Shown: positions 48,015-56,265, counted from the first letter of the stretch. The stretch is DNA of 64,000 nucleotides from Bosea sp. AS-1 (GCF_002220095.1 NZ_CP022372.1:5086501-5150500), one strand, 5' to 3'. The notes: generated by a model not told the origin, from the letters alone. Made by a program: numbers and translations.

Positions 48015-50292
48015 GCCCGCCGCCGAAGCACCCTACGCCCTTCATGGCGAGCGCATTGCAGACCTCGGCTATAGCGTGATTCCGTGCCGCCCGGGATCCA
48101 AGCGGCCCGGCGACTATAAGGCCGGGTCTTGGTATGGTCGCTTTGACTGGGGCCAGTACTGCGACCGCGCGCCGACGGAGTACGAACTGCGGACGTGGAC
48201 CCGCTGGCCAGATGCCGGCCTGTGTGTCGCGCTAGGCTTCAACGACGTCATCGCGGTCGACGTGGATACCGACGACGACGCCATGCGTGCCGCGCTGTCT
48301 GCCGTCCTGCCGCACTCCACGGTGACCAAGCGCGGTGAGAAGGGCTTTACGGCGTTCTATCGCGGCAGCCGGAAGATCGAGCCGCGTCACTTTGACATCA
48401 ATAAGAGCCGGGTGGTCGACCTGCTGGCGTACGGCACACAGACCGTTATTCCGCCGACCGTTCACCCCGACACGCAGCGCCCCTATGTCTGGCTGACGGA
48501 CGACACGCTTGAGAACACCCATCCGCACGACCTGCCAGAACTACCGGACGACATCGCCGACCAGATTGCGGACGCGCTAGAGCCGTTCGGGTACTTCGCG
48601 CCGGCGCACGTCACCCGTGTCTCAGACGGCCTTGGTGGCGGCATCTGGCGCGACCTGAACACACAGGCGCTCGGCAAGCTAGACCTGTGGGTTCCTGAAT
48701 TGGACCTGCCAAAGCTCAGCCGCAACCGGCGCGGCGGCTACGTGGCCGTGCCGCACTGGCGCCCGTCTCACCGCGGCAGGCCGCTTCATGATCGCAATCC
48801 GAACCTCAAGATTTCGGAACAGGGCATCCGCGACTTCCACGACGGAGAGAAGGGCTACACGCCCGTTGATCTCGTAATGTGCGCCATGGGCTGCACGTTC
48901 GATTTTGCGGCGGACTGGCTGAAGGCCAAGATTGGGTTTGAGGAGCCCGGTTTGCTGGGGCTCGAGCCGTGGTTTCCCAAGCGGCCCGAGCCCGTAGCGG
49001 AAAACGATAACGTGCCCGCGGCACCCGCCCAGCCGACTGAAGTTGCCGCGCCGCGAAGCAAGGTGAACCCATTCCCCCCGAAGTCAGCCGGTGGGCTGAT
49101 CGAGGCCATTGCGCGCTGGACGCTTGAGACGGGACGCCGTCCCGTGCCGGAGTTCGCCATGATGACGGCAATTGCGTTCGCGGCTGGCCTGTACGGGCGG
49201 CGCTTCGTCGGTCCGACGGGCGTTGGGTTGAACGTGTATTTGGTCGGGCTCGGCGCGTCGGCTCTAGGCAAGGGCCATCCGTTGAAGGCGCTGCGCACGA
49301 TCGCGAACGACTGCAACATGCTGCATATGGTGGCGGCGGGCGTGCCGACGTCTGACTCCGCGATTGAGCGCATCCTACGCAAGCTGCCTAGCCAGGTTTT
49401 GCCGCTGGATGAGTTCGGCCTGCTTATGCAGTCGGTCAACGGGCGCAATAGCTCGTCGTGGTCACAGACGGTGCGGCGTGCGTTGCTCGAGATCTATTCT
49501 CTCAGCACTGACATGTGGATGGGCAAGCAGTTCTCCGACCCGAAGCGGCCGGATCCAGAGCCGCTGCACTGCCCTACCCTGACTTTGATGTCCGTGACGA
49601 CGCCGACGACGTTCTATGACGGGCTTTCGGAAGCGAACCTGTCCGACGGCTTCCTGAACCGTATGACGGTCATTCACGCGACAGAGATGCCGGACAGGCA
49701 GGAGGCGGAACCGATCATGACGGCGCCGCCGTCTTTGGTTGCGGCGGTGAAACGCGCAGAGGAAGACGCCAGGCCAACTGGCTTTGGCGGCGCGGCGTAC
49801 CGCGACCCCAACCAGCGCCCGAAGATGGCAGCTGTTGGGTGGGCCACTGACGAAGCCAAGCGCCGGTGGCTGGAAATCGAAGATTGGCAGATTGGCCAGA
49901 TTGAGGAGCGCAACGGGCACGAAGGCATTGTCGGACGCGCCGCGGAGCAGACGCAGAAGTTTGCGACGCTGCGGGCGCTTTCACGGGATGGCAAGGCGGC
50001 CCGCGTGACACTGGACGACGTCGAATGGGGCTATGCCATCGTTCAACGCTCAATCGACTGCCTGGACAAGGGCATTGCCGAGAACATGTCCGGCTCGGAG
50101 TTCGAGGCCGTCATGAAATCGATCTTGGCCGCACTGCGTAAGGCCAAGGGCGGAAACCTGCCGCGTTCGGTCTTGCTTCGGCAGCGCGGAGTGTCCAAGG
50201 CCGACACGCGCATGGTCAACGGCGCTTTGGACCGGCTGGTGGAAACTGGCGAGGTGGTTAGGTCCGGTGGGGCGGTGAAACTTGCCGCATAG
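48004..50292 (+). CDS. Bifunctional primase-polymerase with DUF3987 helicase-like domain
   Basis: 762 residues from the ATG at 48004. The N-terminal Prim-Pol domain shows VIPCRPGSKRPG, AVDVDTDDDA (metal-binding acidic pair), STVTKRGEKGFTAFY and AYGTQTVIPPTVHP. After a linker at ~340–370 comes a DUF3987-like domain with a degenerate P-loop (GLGASALGKGHPLKAL) and VLPLDEFGLLMQ. The C-terminal ~60 residues resemble a winged helix (RQRGVSKADTRMVNGALDRL). It is the probable replication initiator and primase of the phage. Confidence 0.88.
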   Translation: MFTKPAAEAPYALHGERIADLGYSVIPCRPGSKRPGDYKAGSWYGRFDWGQYCDRAPTEYELRTWTRWPDAGLCVALGFNDVIAVDVDTDDDAMRAALSAVLPHSTVTKRGEKGFTAFYRGSRKIEPRHFDINKSRVVDLLAYGTQTVIPPTVHPDTQRPYVWLTDDTLENTHPHDLPELPDDIADQIADALEPFGYFAPAHVTRVSDGLGGGIWRDLNTQALGKLDLWVPELDLPKLSRNRRGGYVAVPHWRPSHRGRPLHDRNPNLKISEQGIRDFHDGEKGYTPVDLVMCAMGCTFDFAADWLKAKIGFEEPGLLGLEPWFPKRPEPVAENDNVPAAPAQPTEVAAPRSKVNPFPPKSAGGLIEAIARWTLETGRRPVPEFAMMTAIAFAAGLYGRRFVGPTGVGLNVYLVGLGASALGKGHPLKALRTIANDCNMLHMVAAGVPTSDSAIERILRKLPSQVLPLDEFGLLMQSVNGRNSSSWSQTVRRALLEIYSLSTDMWMGKQFSDPKRPDPEPLHCPTLTLMSVTTPTTFYDGLSEANLSDGFLNRMTVIHATEMPDRQEAEPIMTAPPSLVAAVKRAEEDARPTGFGGAAYRDPNQRPKMAAVGWATDEAKRRWLEIEDWQIGQIEERNGHEGIVGRAAEQTQKFATLRALSRDGKAARVTLDDVEWGYAIVQRSIDCLDKGIAENMSGSEFEAVMKSILAALRKAKGGNLPRSVLLRQRGVSKADTRMVNGALDRLVETGEVVRSGGAVKLAA

Positions 50293-50295
50293 TAC

Positions 50296-50325
50296 TTGAC
50301 TTTTGACGTCAGACATCACTATAAC
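50296..50325 (+). promoter_or_regulatory. Repressor-type promoter/operator P6
   Basis: TTGACT (50296–50301), 18-bp spacer with TTTGACGTCAGA, TATAAC (50320–50325). It starts a few bases after the stop of the primase gene and drives the accessory cassette ending in the Xis-like and integrase genes. Confidence 0.8.
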
Positions 50326-50350
50326 GACTCCCACACAGGGAGTCGTTTCC

Positions 50351-50485
50351 ATGAACTTCGACTTTATCGCGGGATTTGTAGGCGGAGGCTTGGCGGCGTT
50401 TCTGGTGCCTGTCGTCATGCGTTGGTGGGATTCTTGGATGGCTGACGAGGCTGATCCGCTCGACGATCCTAAGAATTGGCATTGA
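50351..50485 (+). CDS. Small single-TM protein, 44 aa, first gene after P6
   Basis: Starts at the ATG at 50351 with AGGGAG upstream. One transmembrane segment (FIAGFVGGGLAAFLVPVVMR) followed by a Trp-rich, acidic end (WWDSWMADEADPLDDPK). Its place directly behind a repressor-controlled promoter suggests early expression after induction. Function unknown. Confidence 0.6.
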   Translation: MNFDFIAGFVGGGLAAFLVPVVMRWWDSWMADEADPLDDPKNWH

Positions 50486-50495
50486 GGTCCGCAGC

Positions 50496-51092
50496 ATGAT
50501 CCCTGACACCCCCTCAAGCGCAGCCTCTGGGATGGGCGCGGACCACGAACGCATCTGGCTTGAGCCGATGGCGCCGGTCTACGGCTGTGAAGGCCGCCAG
50601 TGGTGCCAAGATAAAGTCTGGCCGGACTGCGACGGTGATCCAGAGCCGACCGAGTACATTCGCGCCGACCTGCATCGCCAAGCCCTCTCTGCCAAGGACC
50701 GCGAGCTGGCGGAGGCGCAACGTCCTGAGGTCCGTTGCGACGGCTGCGGGTCTTCGTGGACCGAGGCCGATCTGGCGCGAGAGCGCGCTGCCAATCCCAA
50801 CCTCCTGTCGTGCTGCCCAGAGCGGAAGCCTCTGACGATCGATCAGTGGAAGGCTCGTGCCGACGAAGCCCTGTCCGCGCTGCGGGAGAAGGAGGAGCGG
50901 GTCAGGGTGTTGGAGGCCTGTGTCTCCGGCGGCTTGAATGCCGTCAACGCCGCATATCAGCAGGCTAGCGCTGAACAGCTAGGCCACGACCGCACAGCGG
51001 ACCGGCTCGACAAAATCGTGATGGACTGGCGCACACAGGCCCGTTCCCTCCTCACCCCCGTCTCGCGTGAACAGCGCGGGGAGGAGGCGTGA
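50496..51092 (+). CDS. Ead/Ea22-like accessory protein
   Basis: 198 residues. Contains HERIWLEPMAPVYGCEGRQW and PEPTEYIRADL, the pattern of phage early accessory (Ead/Ea22-like) proteins, a Cys-rich middle (VRCDGCGSSWTEADLARE) and a coiled-coil C-terminus. These proteins are mosaic and of unknown function. Confidence 0.55.
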   Translation: MIPDTPSSAASGMGADHERIWLEPMAPVYGCEGRQWCQDKVWPDCDGDPEPTEYIRADLHRQALSAKDRELAEAQRPEVRCDGCGSSWTEADLARERAANPNLLSCCPERKPLTIDQWKARADEALSALREKEERVRVLEACVSGGLNAVNAAYQQASAEQLGHDRTADRLDKIVMDWRTQARSLLTPVSREQRGEEA

Positions 51093-51235
51093 TGGCTCTC
51101 GTTCAACTGCACGGCGCCGAAGCCATCCTCTACCGCGCGTGGCTTGAGCGCTTCGCTAAGCGCGGCCCTGTCACCTTTGTCGAACGGACGGCCGCATTCT
51201 TAGCGGCCAAGCGCGGAGAACGTCCCCATGTCTGA
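51092..51235 (+). CDS. Small accessory protein, 47 aa
   Basis: Starts at 51092 with GAGGAGG upstream, overlapping the previous stop, and ends overlapping the next start by 8 nt. Helical and basic (EAILYRAWLERFAKRG, FLAAKRGERP). Function unknown. Confidence 0.55.
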   Translation: MALVQLHGAEAILYRAWLERFAKRGPVTFVERTAAFLAAKRGERPHV

Positions 51236-52070
51236 ACCCATGACGCCCTCTACCAACCCGGCGCACGATGAGGCGGTGCTGCCGATCACGCCCGAACGTC
51301 TGGCCGAAGTCAGAGAGCGATTTAACGCCATCCCGCATGCCGATCCGGACAGTCTCACCGGCCATGTGAAAGGCATGTTGGCTCTTATCGACAGCATCGC
51401 CGCCGCCCCAGCCCCTGCGAGCGGGGTGGATGCGGTGAAGCACGAGGCCAATGAATGGGCCGACCTCGCATCGACCGGCTTCCAGTGGCTGAAGAACATT
51501 CGTGACGGCATTTCAACCGTCGACGACGCAATCACCAACATGGAAGAAGGCTTCAAGCACTGCCGCGAGGTTCAGGCCCTCTCCCCGGCCGCGACGAGCG
51601 GGTCGGAGGCTGGGGTTCGCTGCACCTACTGCGGCGACACCAAGATGATCGTGGATCGTGTCGATGGCGAGATCACATGTCCCGAGTGCGGCTACGCCAA
51701 GCCCTCTTCGCCTGCGGTGGTGCGGGAACCCATGGAGACCCAAGGGCCGTACGAGGCGTGGTTCTGCAAGGATACCCCGGCTGACTGCTGCGACTATGGC
51801 GTCGTCTCGCTGAGCGAAAGGCGTGAAGTTTGTCGCGTGTGGCGTGAACAGGACGCTAGGGCAATTGCCGCCACCCTATCTCCGTCCACCTCTGCCGCTG
51901 AGCCGGTGGCGTGGCGCTGGCGAGCACATAATAGCTTGAATTGGGTGTCAGGCCCCTATCAGCCTGCGAACCCAAATGGGCACCTCGTAATCCAGCCCCT
52001 CTACGCCACGCCACCCGCGCCCGCTGCGGTCGAGAGCGCGCAGGGGGTGAAGGAGGCCTGCGATGGCTGA
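51228..52070 (+). CDS. Ead/Ea22-like accessory protein with zinc ribbon
   Basis: 280 residues, mosaic. An N-terminal Ea22-like part (ITPERLAEVRERFNAIPHAD), a Cys4 ribbon in the middle (VRCTYCGDTKMIVDRVDGEI, then TCPECGY), and a C-terminal Ead-like module (EPVAWRWRAHNSLNW, VIQPLYATPPAP). Such proteins recombine freely between phages. Function unknown. Confidence 0.6.
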   Translation: MSEPMTPSTNPAHDEAVLPITPERLAEVRERFNAIPHADPDSLTGHVKGMLALIDSIAAAPAPASGVDAVKHEANEWADLASTGFQWLKNIRDGISTVDDAITNMEEGFKHCREVQALSPAATSGSEAGVRCTYCGDTKMIVDRVDGEITCPECGYAKPSSPAVVREPMETQGPYEAWFCKDTPADCCDYGVVSLSERREVCRVWREQDARAIAATLSPSTSAAEPVAWRWRAHNSLNWVSGPYQPANPNGHLVIQPLYATPPAPAAVESAQGVKEACDG

Positions 52071-52287
52071 AATCGCGGCTTGCTCAGCCTATGTCGTTCG
52101 GAGCGCTTTTTGCTCCAATGGCTTCCCGCAGACGCCAGCCTGCCGGCCGATGCGATGCCACGGATGCGGTCGATTCTCTGATGCCCGGCCGTGGTGCCAG
52201 CGTGAAGACATTCCCGAAATTTGGCTGCGACCTGACGGAAGCACCTTCATTGGCCGCGCCTCCCTCGCCACCGAGAAGGAGGGGTGA
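52063..52287 (+). CDS. Small Cys-rich accessory protein, 74 aa
   Basis: Overlaps the previous gene by 8 nt. Cys pattern MRCHGCGRFSDARPWCQRED suggests a metal-binding knuckle; the end reads IWLRPDGSTFIGRASLA. Unknown function. Confidence 0.5.
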   Translation: MAEIAACSAYVVRSAFCSNGFPQTPACRPMRCHGCGRFSDARPWCQREDIPEIWLRPDGSTFIGRASLATEKEG

Positions 52288-52290
52288 ACG

Positions 52291-52581
52291 ATGGCCAGCG
52301 CAACATGGCGCAAGGTGGCGCGCGAAGCCATCGACAAGGCACATGCGGGTCTGGATCGCGATATCGCGATGAAGGACAGGAAAGCCGCGATCGATGCAGT
52401 CTATCCCTTCGGGCCTCGAATGTACCACCCGTACAAGATCTGGCTGAGCGAACGGAAAGCTTATCTGGCGCGCTGGTCTGACGAGCCAGCCGGACCGCTC
52501 TTGAGCCCGCTGGACCGTGCGAAGGCCGCTTACGAGGCAGCCCGCCCGCGCCCCGCCAAGGAGAACGAAGGACATGGCTGA
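52291..52581 (+). CDS. Small accessory protein, 96 aa
   Basis: Basic helical protein (ATWRKVAREAIDKAHAGLDR) with YPFGPRMYHPYKIWLSERKA. It starts 4 nt after the previous gene and overlaps the next by 8 nt. Unknown function. Confidence 0.55.
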   Translation: MASATWRKVAREAIDKAHAGLDRDIAMKDRKAAIDAVYPFGPRMYHPYKIWLSERKAYLARWSDEPAGPLLSPLDRAKAAYEAARPRPAKENEGHG

Positions 52582-52828
52582 GAAGCTGACGCGCGAGCAG
52601 GCCGAGGCGTTCCTCGCGACGCTCTGGCCGTGCGGGCACATGGCCCACCTCGACAACCCCACGCGGACGTTCTTCGCGGCGCTGATCGGGCGTGTCCCGC
52701 AGGGCATCCCCTACGAAGATCATCCCTACAATGGGGCTGACGATATGGCGAAGCTCCGCACCATGGCGGAGATCATGCGGCAGATCGCCAGCCATATCGA
52801 GACGCCCGGTCAGGAGGCAGTGCCGTGA
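52574..52828 (+). CDS. Small accessory protein, 84 aa
   Basis: From the ATG at 52574 (MAEKLTREQAEAFLATLWPC). Mostly helical, ending in IMRQIASHIETPG. Overlaps both neighbours by a few nucleotides. Unknown function. Confidence 0.55.
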   Translation: MAEKLTREQAEAFLATLWPCGHMAHLDNPTRTFFAALIGRVPQGIPYEDHPYNGADDMAKLRTMAEIMRQIASHIETPGQEAVP

Positions 52829-53034
52829 AGCTGAGCAAGGTCAAATTCGCGCAACAGGCGTCATACATCTCGAAAAATGCGGCGGCGTGGGCGTCTGACT
52901 GTCTCGACCTGATCGATATCTATCCCGACATGCGGCCGGAAGACGTCTTCCGGTTCACCGAGGAAATGCGTGCCCGCCTTGCCAATCTGGACGGGTTGGC
53001 CCGCGCCGCCCTGGAGGCCAGCCATGATCGATGA
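52825..53034 (+). CDS. Small accessory protein, 69 aa
   Basis: Helical (MKLSKVKFAQQASYISKNAA, then EDVFRFTEEMRARLANLDG), 4-nt overlap with the previous gene and 11-nt overlap with the next. Unknown function. Confidence 0.5.
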   Translation: MKLSKVKFAQQASYISKNAAAWASDCLDLIDIYPDMRPEDVFRFTEEMRARLANLDGLARAALEASHDR

Positions 53035-53320
53035 GAAGGCGCTTTCGAGCGCGATGGAAGCGTACAGCCCGCAGACGCAGAGTCAGCCGGATCGCGATAG
53101 GCTCGCTCGAGCAATTGCCGCCTACCTCCAAGCCCTCAGCCCCGGCTCTACCGGAGAGACGGACGGGTGGGTGCTCGTGCCGAAGGACGCTCTCAGCTGG
53201 CTCAACGGCGAACACGAAGACGGCTTTGAACGCCCTGCCCATGCTCGGGGTAATTTCTGGTGGCGAACCGAATTCAAGCGCCGCGCCATGCTCGCTGCGG
53301 CGGGAGGGCGCGATGAGTGA
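53024..53320 (+). CDS. Ead-like accessory protein, 98 aa
   Basis: From the ATG at 53024 (MIDEKALSSAMEAYSPQTQS). Contains LARAIAAYLQAL and ETDGWVLVPKDALSWLNGEH, the phrase typical of short Ead-like phage proteins. Overlaps the next gene by 8 nt. Confidence 0.55.
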   Translation: MIDEKALSSAMEAYSPQTQSQPDRDRLARAIAAYLQALSPGSTGETDGWVLVPKDALSWLNGEHEDGFERPAHARGNFWWRTEFKRRAMLAAAGGRDE

Positions 53321-53714
53321 GCCGGTGCGTCTTCAGCTTTCGCGTCGGAAGGGTTTCGACCTGCAGGTTCTATCGCAAGCCACAAACGGTCTTTTGGCCG
53401 TCAATGTGTCGCGTCCCGGCTGGTTTGGAAACCCGTTTACGCGCGCGTCCGCCATCGAGAGCGGATACGCCACCGACGATACATGGCAGGCATTCGTCGT
53501 TGAGTGCTTCCGAGATTGGCTAGGGCCAAGTCAGTCGGGACGGGATTGGTGGCAGGGGCATCAGAGTGATGAGCGCCGTCGCGGGATACTCAAAGACCTT
53601 CCGACATTGCGCGGCAAGAACCTCGCCTGCTGGTGCAAGCCTGACGCGCCCTGCCATGCCGATGTCCTGCTCGAACTAGCGAACCGGCCGATCTGCGAAG
53701 AGGTGTCCCCATGA
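53313..53714 (+). CDS. DUF4326 family protein
   Basis: 133 residues from the ATG at 53313. Family pattern: AVNVSRPGWFGNPFTRASAI, ECFRDWLGP, and LPTLRGKNLACWCKPDAPCH with a Cys/His-rich end. DUF4326 proteins are widespread in phages and bacteria; some are thought to bind nucleotides. Exact role unknown. The gene is coupled to both neighbours. Confidence 0.8.
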   Translation: MSEPVRLQLSRRKGFDLQVLSQATNGLLAVNVSRPGWFGNPFTRASAIESGYATDDTWQAFVVECFRDWLGPSQSGRDWWQGHQSDERRRGILKDLPTLRGKNLACWCKPDAPCHADVLLELANRPICEEVSP

Positions 53715-54178
53715 CCGCCCCTGCCGCGATGCCGAGCCGAGAGCAGGTCGAGGCCGAAATCCTGCCGATGACCTACGAAGGCGCGGACCTCACCGAATGC
53801 GTGGAAAGAGTGCTCGCCCTCTTCGCCCCGATCCTGGCGGAGAAGGAGCGGGAGATCGAGGCTTCCATCGAAAGCCATGATGCATGGGCCACGATCTGGA
53901 ACGACAAGCTTGAAGCAGCCGAAGCCCGCGCCCTAGCCGCAGAAGCCGCTTTGGAGAACGCGCTGGATGCTTTGAAGCCATTTAGCGCACTCGCTGACTC
54001 CTATTTCTATCGATACGAAACGCGCCCCGGTGTGTTCCGGGAAAGCCACGAGGACGACCACGACGAGAGGGCCGTTTACGGGATAAACCGAGTCGAGATC
54101 ACGACCGGACACCTCCGCCGTGCCCGCGCCGCCATAGCGCAAATTGCTGCGCCAGGCGCAGCAATGGAGGCGCAGTGA
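53711..54178 (+). CDS. Coiled-coil accessory protein, 155 aa
   Basis: Contains a coiled coil at ~45–90 (ILAEKEREIEASIESHDAWA, EAAEARALAAEAALENALDA) and the later YGINRVEITTGHLRRARAAI, a pattern common in phage Ead-like proteins. 4-nt overlaps with both neighbours. Unknown function. Confidence 0.55.
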   Translation: MTAPAAMPSREQVEAEILPMTYEGADLTECVERVLALFAPILAEKEREIEASIESHDAWATIWNDKLEAAEARALAAEAALENALDALKPFSALADSYFYRYETRPGVFRESHEDDHDERAVYGINRVEITTGHLRRARAAIAQIAAPGAAMEAQ

Positions 54179-54381
54179 TGTACGGCGACGACGAAGATTG
54201 CGAAGCTTTTCGCAACGGCTGGATGGCTCGCGAGAACGACGTTGACGGCGACCTCAACCCGTACAGCGAGACCGCGCAGGCATATTCGCACGCGCAATGG
54301 GATAGCGGCTGGTGTCGCTGCTACAGCACATACAAACACCGCGAGGAAATCGGGCCGGTTTCGCGGCCTTGGGAGCACTAG
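54175..54381 (+). CDS. Small RMF-like phage protein, 68 aa
   Basis: The pattern AFRNGWMARENDVDGDLNPY, then AYSHAQWDSGWCRCYS resembles the short phage proteins related to ribosome modulation factor (G-W-x-A, N-P-Y, W-x-x-G-W). This similarity is weak evidence for ribosome binding. Overlaps the previous gene by 4 nt. Confidence 0.55.
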   Translation: MMYGDDEDCEAFRNGWMARENDVDGDLNPYSETAQAYSHAQWDSGWCRCYSTYKHREEIGPVSRPWEH

Positions 54382-54383
54382 CC

Positions 54384-54638
54384 ATGACCCCCGCGAATGA
54401 TAACCGCCCTGTCTTCGTCGATCGAAAGACGGCGGCAGCAATGCTCATGATCAGTGTCGACACCTTTGACCTGTGGCTGCGCCAGGGTTTCATTCCGCCG
54501 GCGAACGTCAACCGCGGCCAAATTGTCCGTTGGCATTGGCCGAGCGTCGAGCAAAAGTTGGTTGGCGTGACCGCGACACAAGACGAGGGCCGTAAGATGA
54601 TGGAAGGACCGTACGTTCGGAAGAGACGAAATGCCTAA
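54384..54638 (+). CDS. Excisionase-like HTH protein
   Basis: 84 residues from the ATG at 54384. A MerR/Xis-type helix-turn-helix is visible: VDRKTAAAMLMISVDTFDLW, then LRQGFIPPANVNRGQIVRWH. It overlaps the integrase gene by 8 nt, the usual place of a recombination directionality factor. Expected role: bend DNA at attL/attR to favour excision. Confidence 0.75.
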   Translation: MTPANDNRPVFVDRKTAAAMLMISVDTFDLWLRQGFIPPANVNRGQIVRWHWPSVEQKLVGVTATQDEGRKMMEGPYVRKRRNA

Positions 54639-55644
54639 GCGCAAGTTCGACGATGACGTGCCGATTGGTGTGGTGTGCATCCGCAAACCCGGTGGCAAAA
54701 CGTATTGGTACTACACGCCGAACCGCGGCAAGCCGAACGAAGGCAAGCGGGTGCGCTTGCCCGAATACGGCACGCCAGAGTGGCATGAAGAACTTGCGCG
54801 GATAAAGCGTGGCGACAAGGCTGCGGCATACGACATGCGCGCGCTGGTGGATGATTACAAGGCGAGCCCCGCGTGGACGGGCAAGGCTGATTCCACAAAG
54901 GCAACCTATCTGTCGGCAATCGGCCCGATCCTTGACCATTGGGGCGACTGGGAGCCGTCAGAGATCACGGTCACTCACGTTATCACGCTGATGAGCAATC
55001 TGGCGGACACGCCGTCGATGGCCAACATGGCTCTGACCGTGACCAAGTTCCTCATGAAGTACGCCGTGCAGAAGGGTCTGAGGGCCGACAACCCGGCTCG
55101 AGAGGTGGACACGCTAGACGAGGCCGAAGACGGCGCGAAGCCGATCACGCCAGCCGCATGGGCCGCCCTCCGCGACCCGGCGTGCCCGGTAGCTGTGCAC
55201 CGTCTCGGAGTGCTTGGCCGCTATACGGGTCAGCGGATTTCGGATCTGATCACGATGCGGCCTTGCGACCGAGACGAGGATGGCATCAGCCACAAAATCA
55301 AGAAGCTCAAGAACCGGCCGCATTGGTCGTTCTTGACGCCCGATCAGGCTGCGGAGGTTGACGGTTGGAGCGCGCCACCGATCACGCCGTACATAATTCG
55401 CCCCGACGGTAAGGCGTACATCACCGACCGCCTGCGGGACGCCTGGAATGCTTATGCGCGGACAGATGCGGGCAAGGCGCTTGCGGAGTTTAGCCCTCAC
55501 GACCTGCGCGCGACGAAGGTTTGTGATGAGCGAATCGCCGGCAAGACACACCAGCAGATTGCAGCCATGGTCGGCATGTCGATTCAGAAAGTGATGCACT
55601 ACAGCAAGCACATCGACCAACGCCAAGCGGCACGAGGAGCTTGA
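54631..55644 (+). CDS. Phage integrase, tyrosine recombinase
   Basis: 337 residues. Catalytic residues are in order: Arg in YTGQRISDLITM, Lys in the HKIKKLKNRPH strand, HDLR in FSPHDLRATKV, the second His in THQQIAAMVGM and the nucleophile Tyr in VMHYSKHIDQ. An N-terminal arm-binding domain and a SAM-like core-binding domain (ADSTKATYLSAIGPILDHWG) precede it. It is the last large prophage gene; the attachment site should lie between it and 56266. Confidence 0.92.
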   Translation: MPKRKFDDDVPIGVVCIRKPGGKTYWYYTPNRGKPNEGKRVRLPEYGTPEWHEELARIKRGDKAAAYDMRALVDDYKASPAWTGKADSTKATYLSAIGPILDHWGDWEPSEITVTHVITLMSNLADTPSMANMALTVTKFLMKYAVQKGLRADNPAREVDTLDEAEDGAKPITPAAWAALRDPACPVAVHRLGVLGRYTGQRISDLITMRPCDRDEDGISHKIKKLKNRPHWSFLTPDQAAEVDGWSAPPITPYIIRPDGKAYITDRLRDAWNAYARTDAGKALAEFSPHDLRATKVCDERIAGKTHQQIAAMVGMSIQKVMHYSKHIDQRQAARGA

Positions 55645-55868
55645 GGGTAGTGGTATTAACATGGACACCTACAGCGAAGGCGAACGCTTACGAGCTTGTC
55701 GCCAACTGGCACGACGATCAAGGGCGCGGTTTTGCGAAGATGGCAGACGATGAGCCGCGCATTGACGCGGCGACTCGTGAGAAGGCCAGGGCCGCATCAG
55801 CCCACCACTTCGGATCCGCAGCGGCTTTGCGGAATAAGGCTTACGACACCAGGCGCCGAGCCCTCTAA
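55641..55868 (+). CDS. Small protein after the integrase, 75 aa
   Basis: TTG start overlapping the integrase TGA (TTGA). Reads RVVVLTWTPTAKANAYELVA with an Arg/Ala-rich helical end. A terminator follows directly. It may be a genuine coupled gene or just open sequence; its function is unknown. Confidence 0.4.
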   Translation: MRVVVLTWTPTAKANAYELVANWHDDQGRGFAKMADDEPRIDAATREKARAASAHHFGSAAALRNKAYDTRRRAL

Positions 55869-55875
55869 GAACCAC

Positions 55876-55906
55876 AAAGCCCGCCGCCACTAAGGCAGCG
55901 GGCTTT
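55876..55906 (+). terminator. Hairpin at the end of the prophage gene block
   Basis: AAAGCCCGC (55876–55884) with GCGGGCTTT (55898–55906), 9 bp perfect, 13-nt loop, with T or A residues at each side. It can serve as a terminator in both directions. Confidence 0.65.
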
Positions 55907-56265
55907 CCCGCTTTAAGGCTTTTGCAATTCCGCAAGCGTCCACAAGGAACCAAAAACGCCCCTCAAAAGCGGTTTACAGAGTGCCGGTTAGTTCCGCCTA
56001 AGTTCCCCGGCTGTTCCGGTAAACCAGTAAACCGGACTCTAGCAATATCAGTTACTTAGCCAATAATTGCATAAGGGTTCGTAAAGCGTGCGCTGCGGTA
56101 AGAATAACACAGCCGTCGCGGGAACGTGATTGATTTTGCAGAAACGCAAGCGACCCAGATCGAGTTCTGGATATTGCGCAAAATCGGAAGCCCTGCCTAA
56201 AAGCCGGCAGGAAACGCACAGGAACCGATCGACCCTACCTTCACCTGCTTCGACAGAGGATTCAG
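55907..56265. other. Prophage-host junction region, candidate att site
   Basis: No credible gene in these 359 bases and no tRNA or tRNA fragment. Between 55968 and 56036 are several related short repeats, GGTTTAC (inverted), GGTAAACC and AGTAAACCGG, of the type that integrase arm sites show. The sequence from about 56040 is AT-rich and then reaches the ribosome-binding region of the DoxX gene. I place the prophage end here, but the exact core cannot be named without the other end. Confidence 0.45.
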
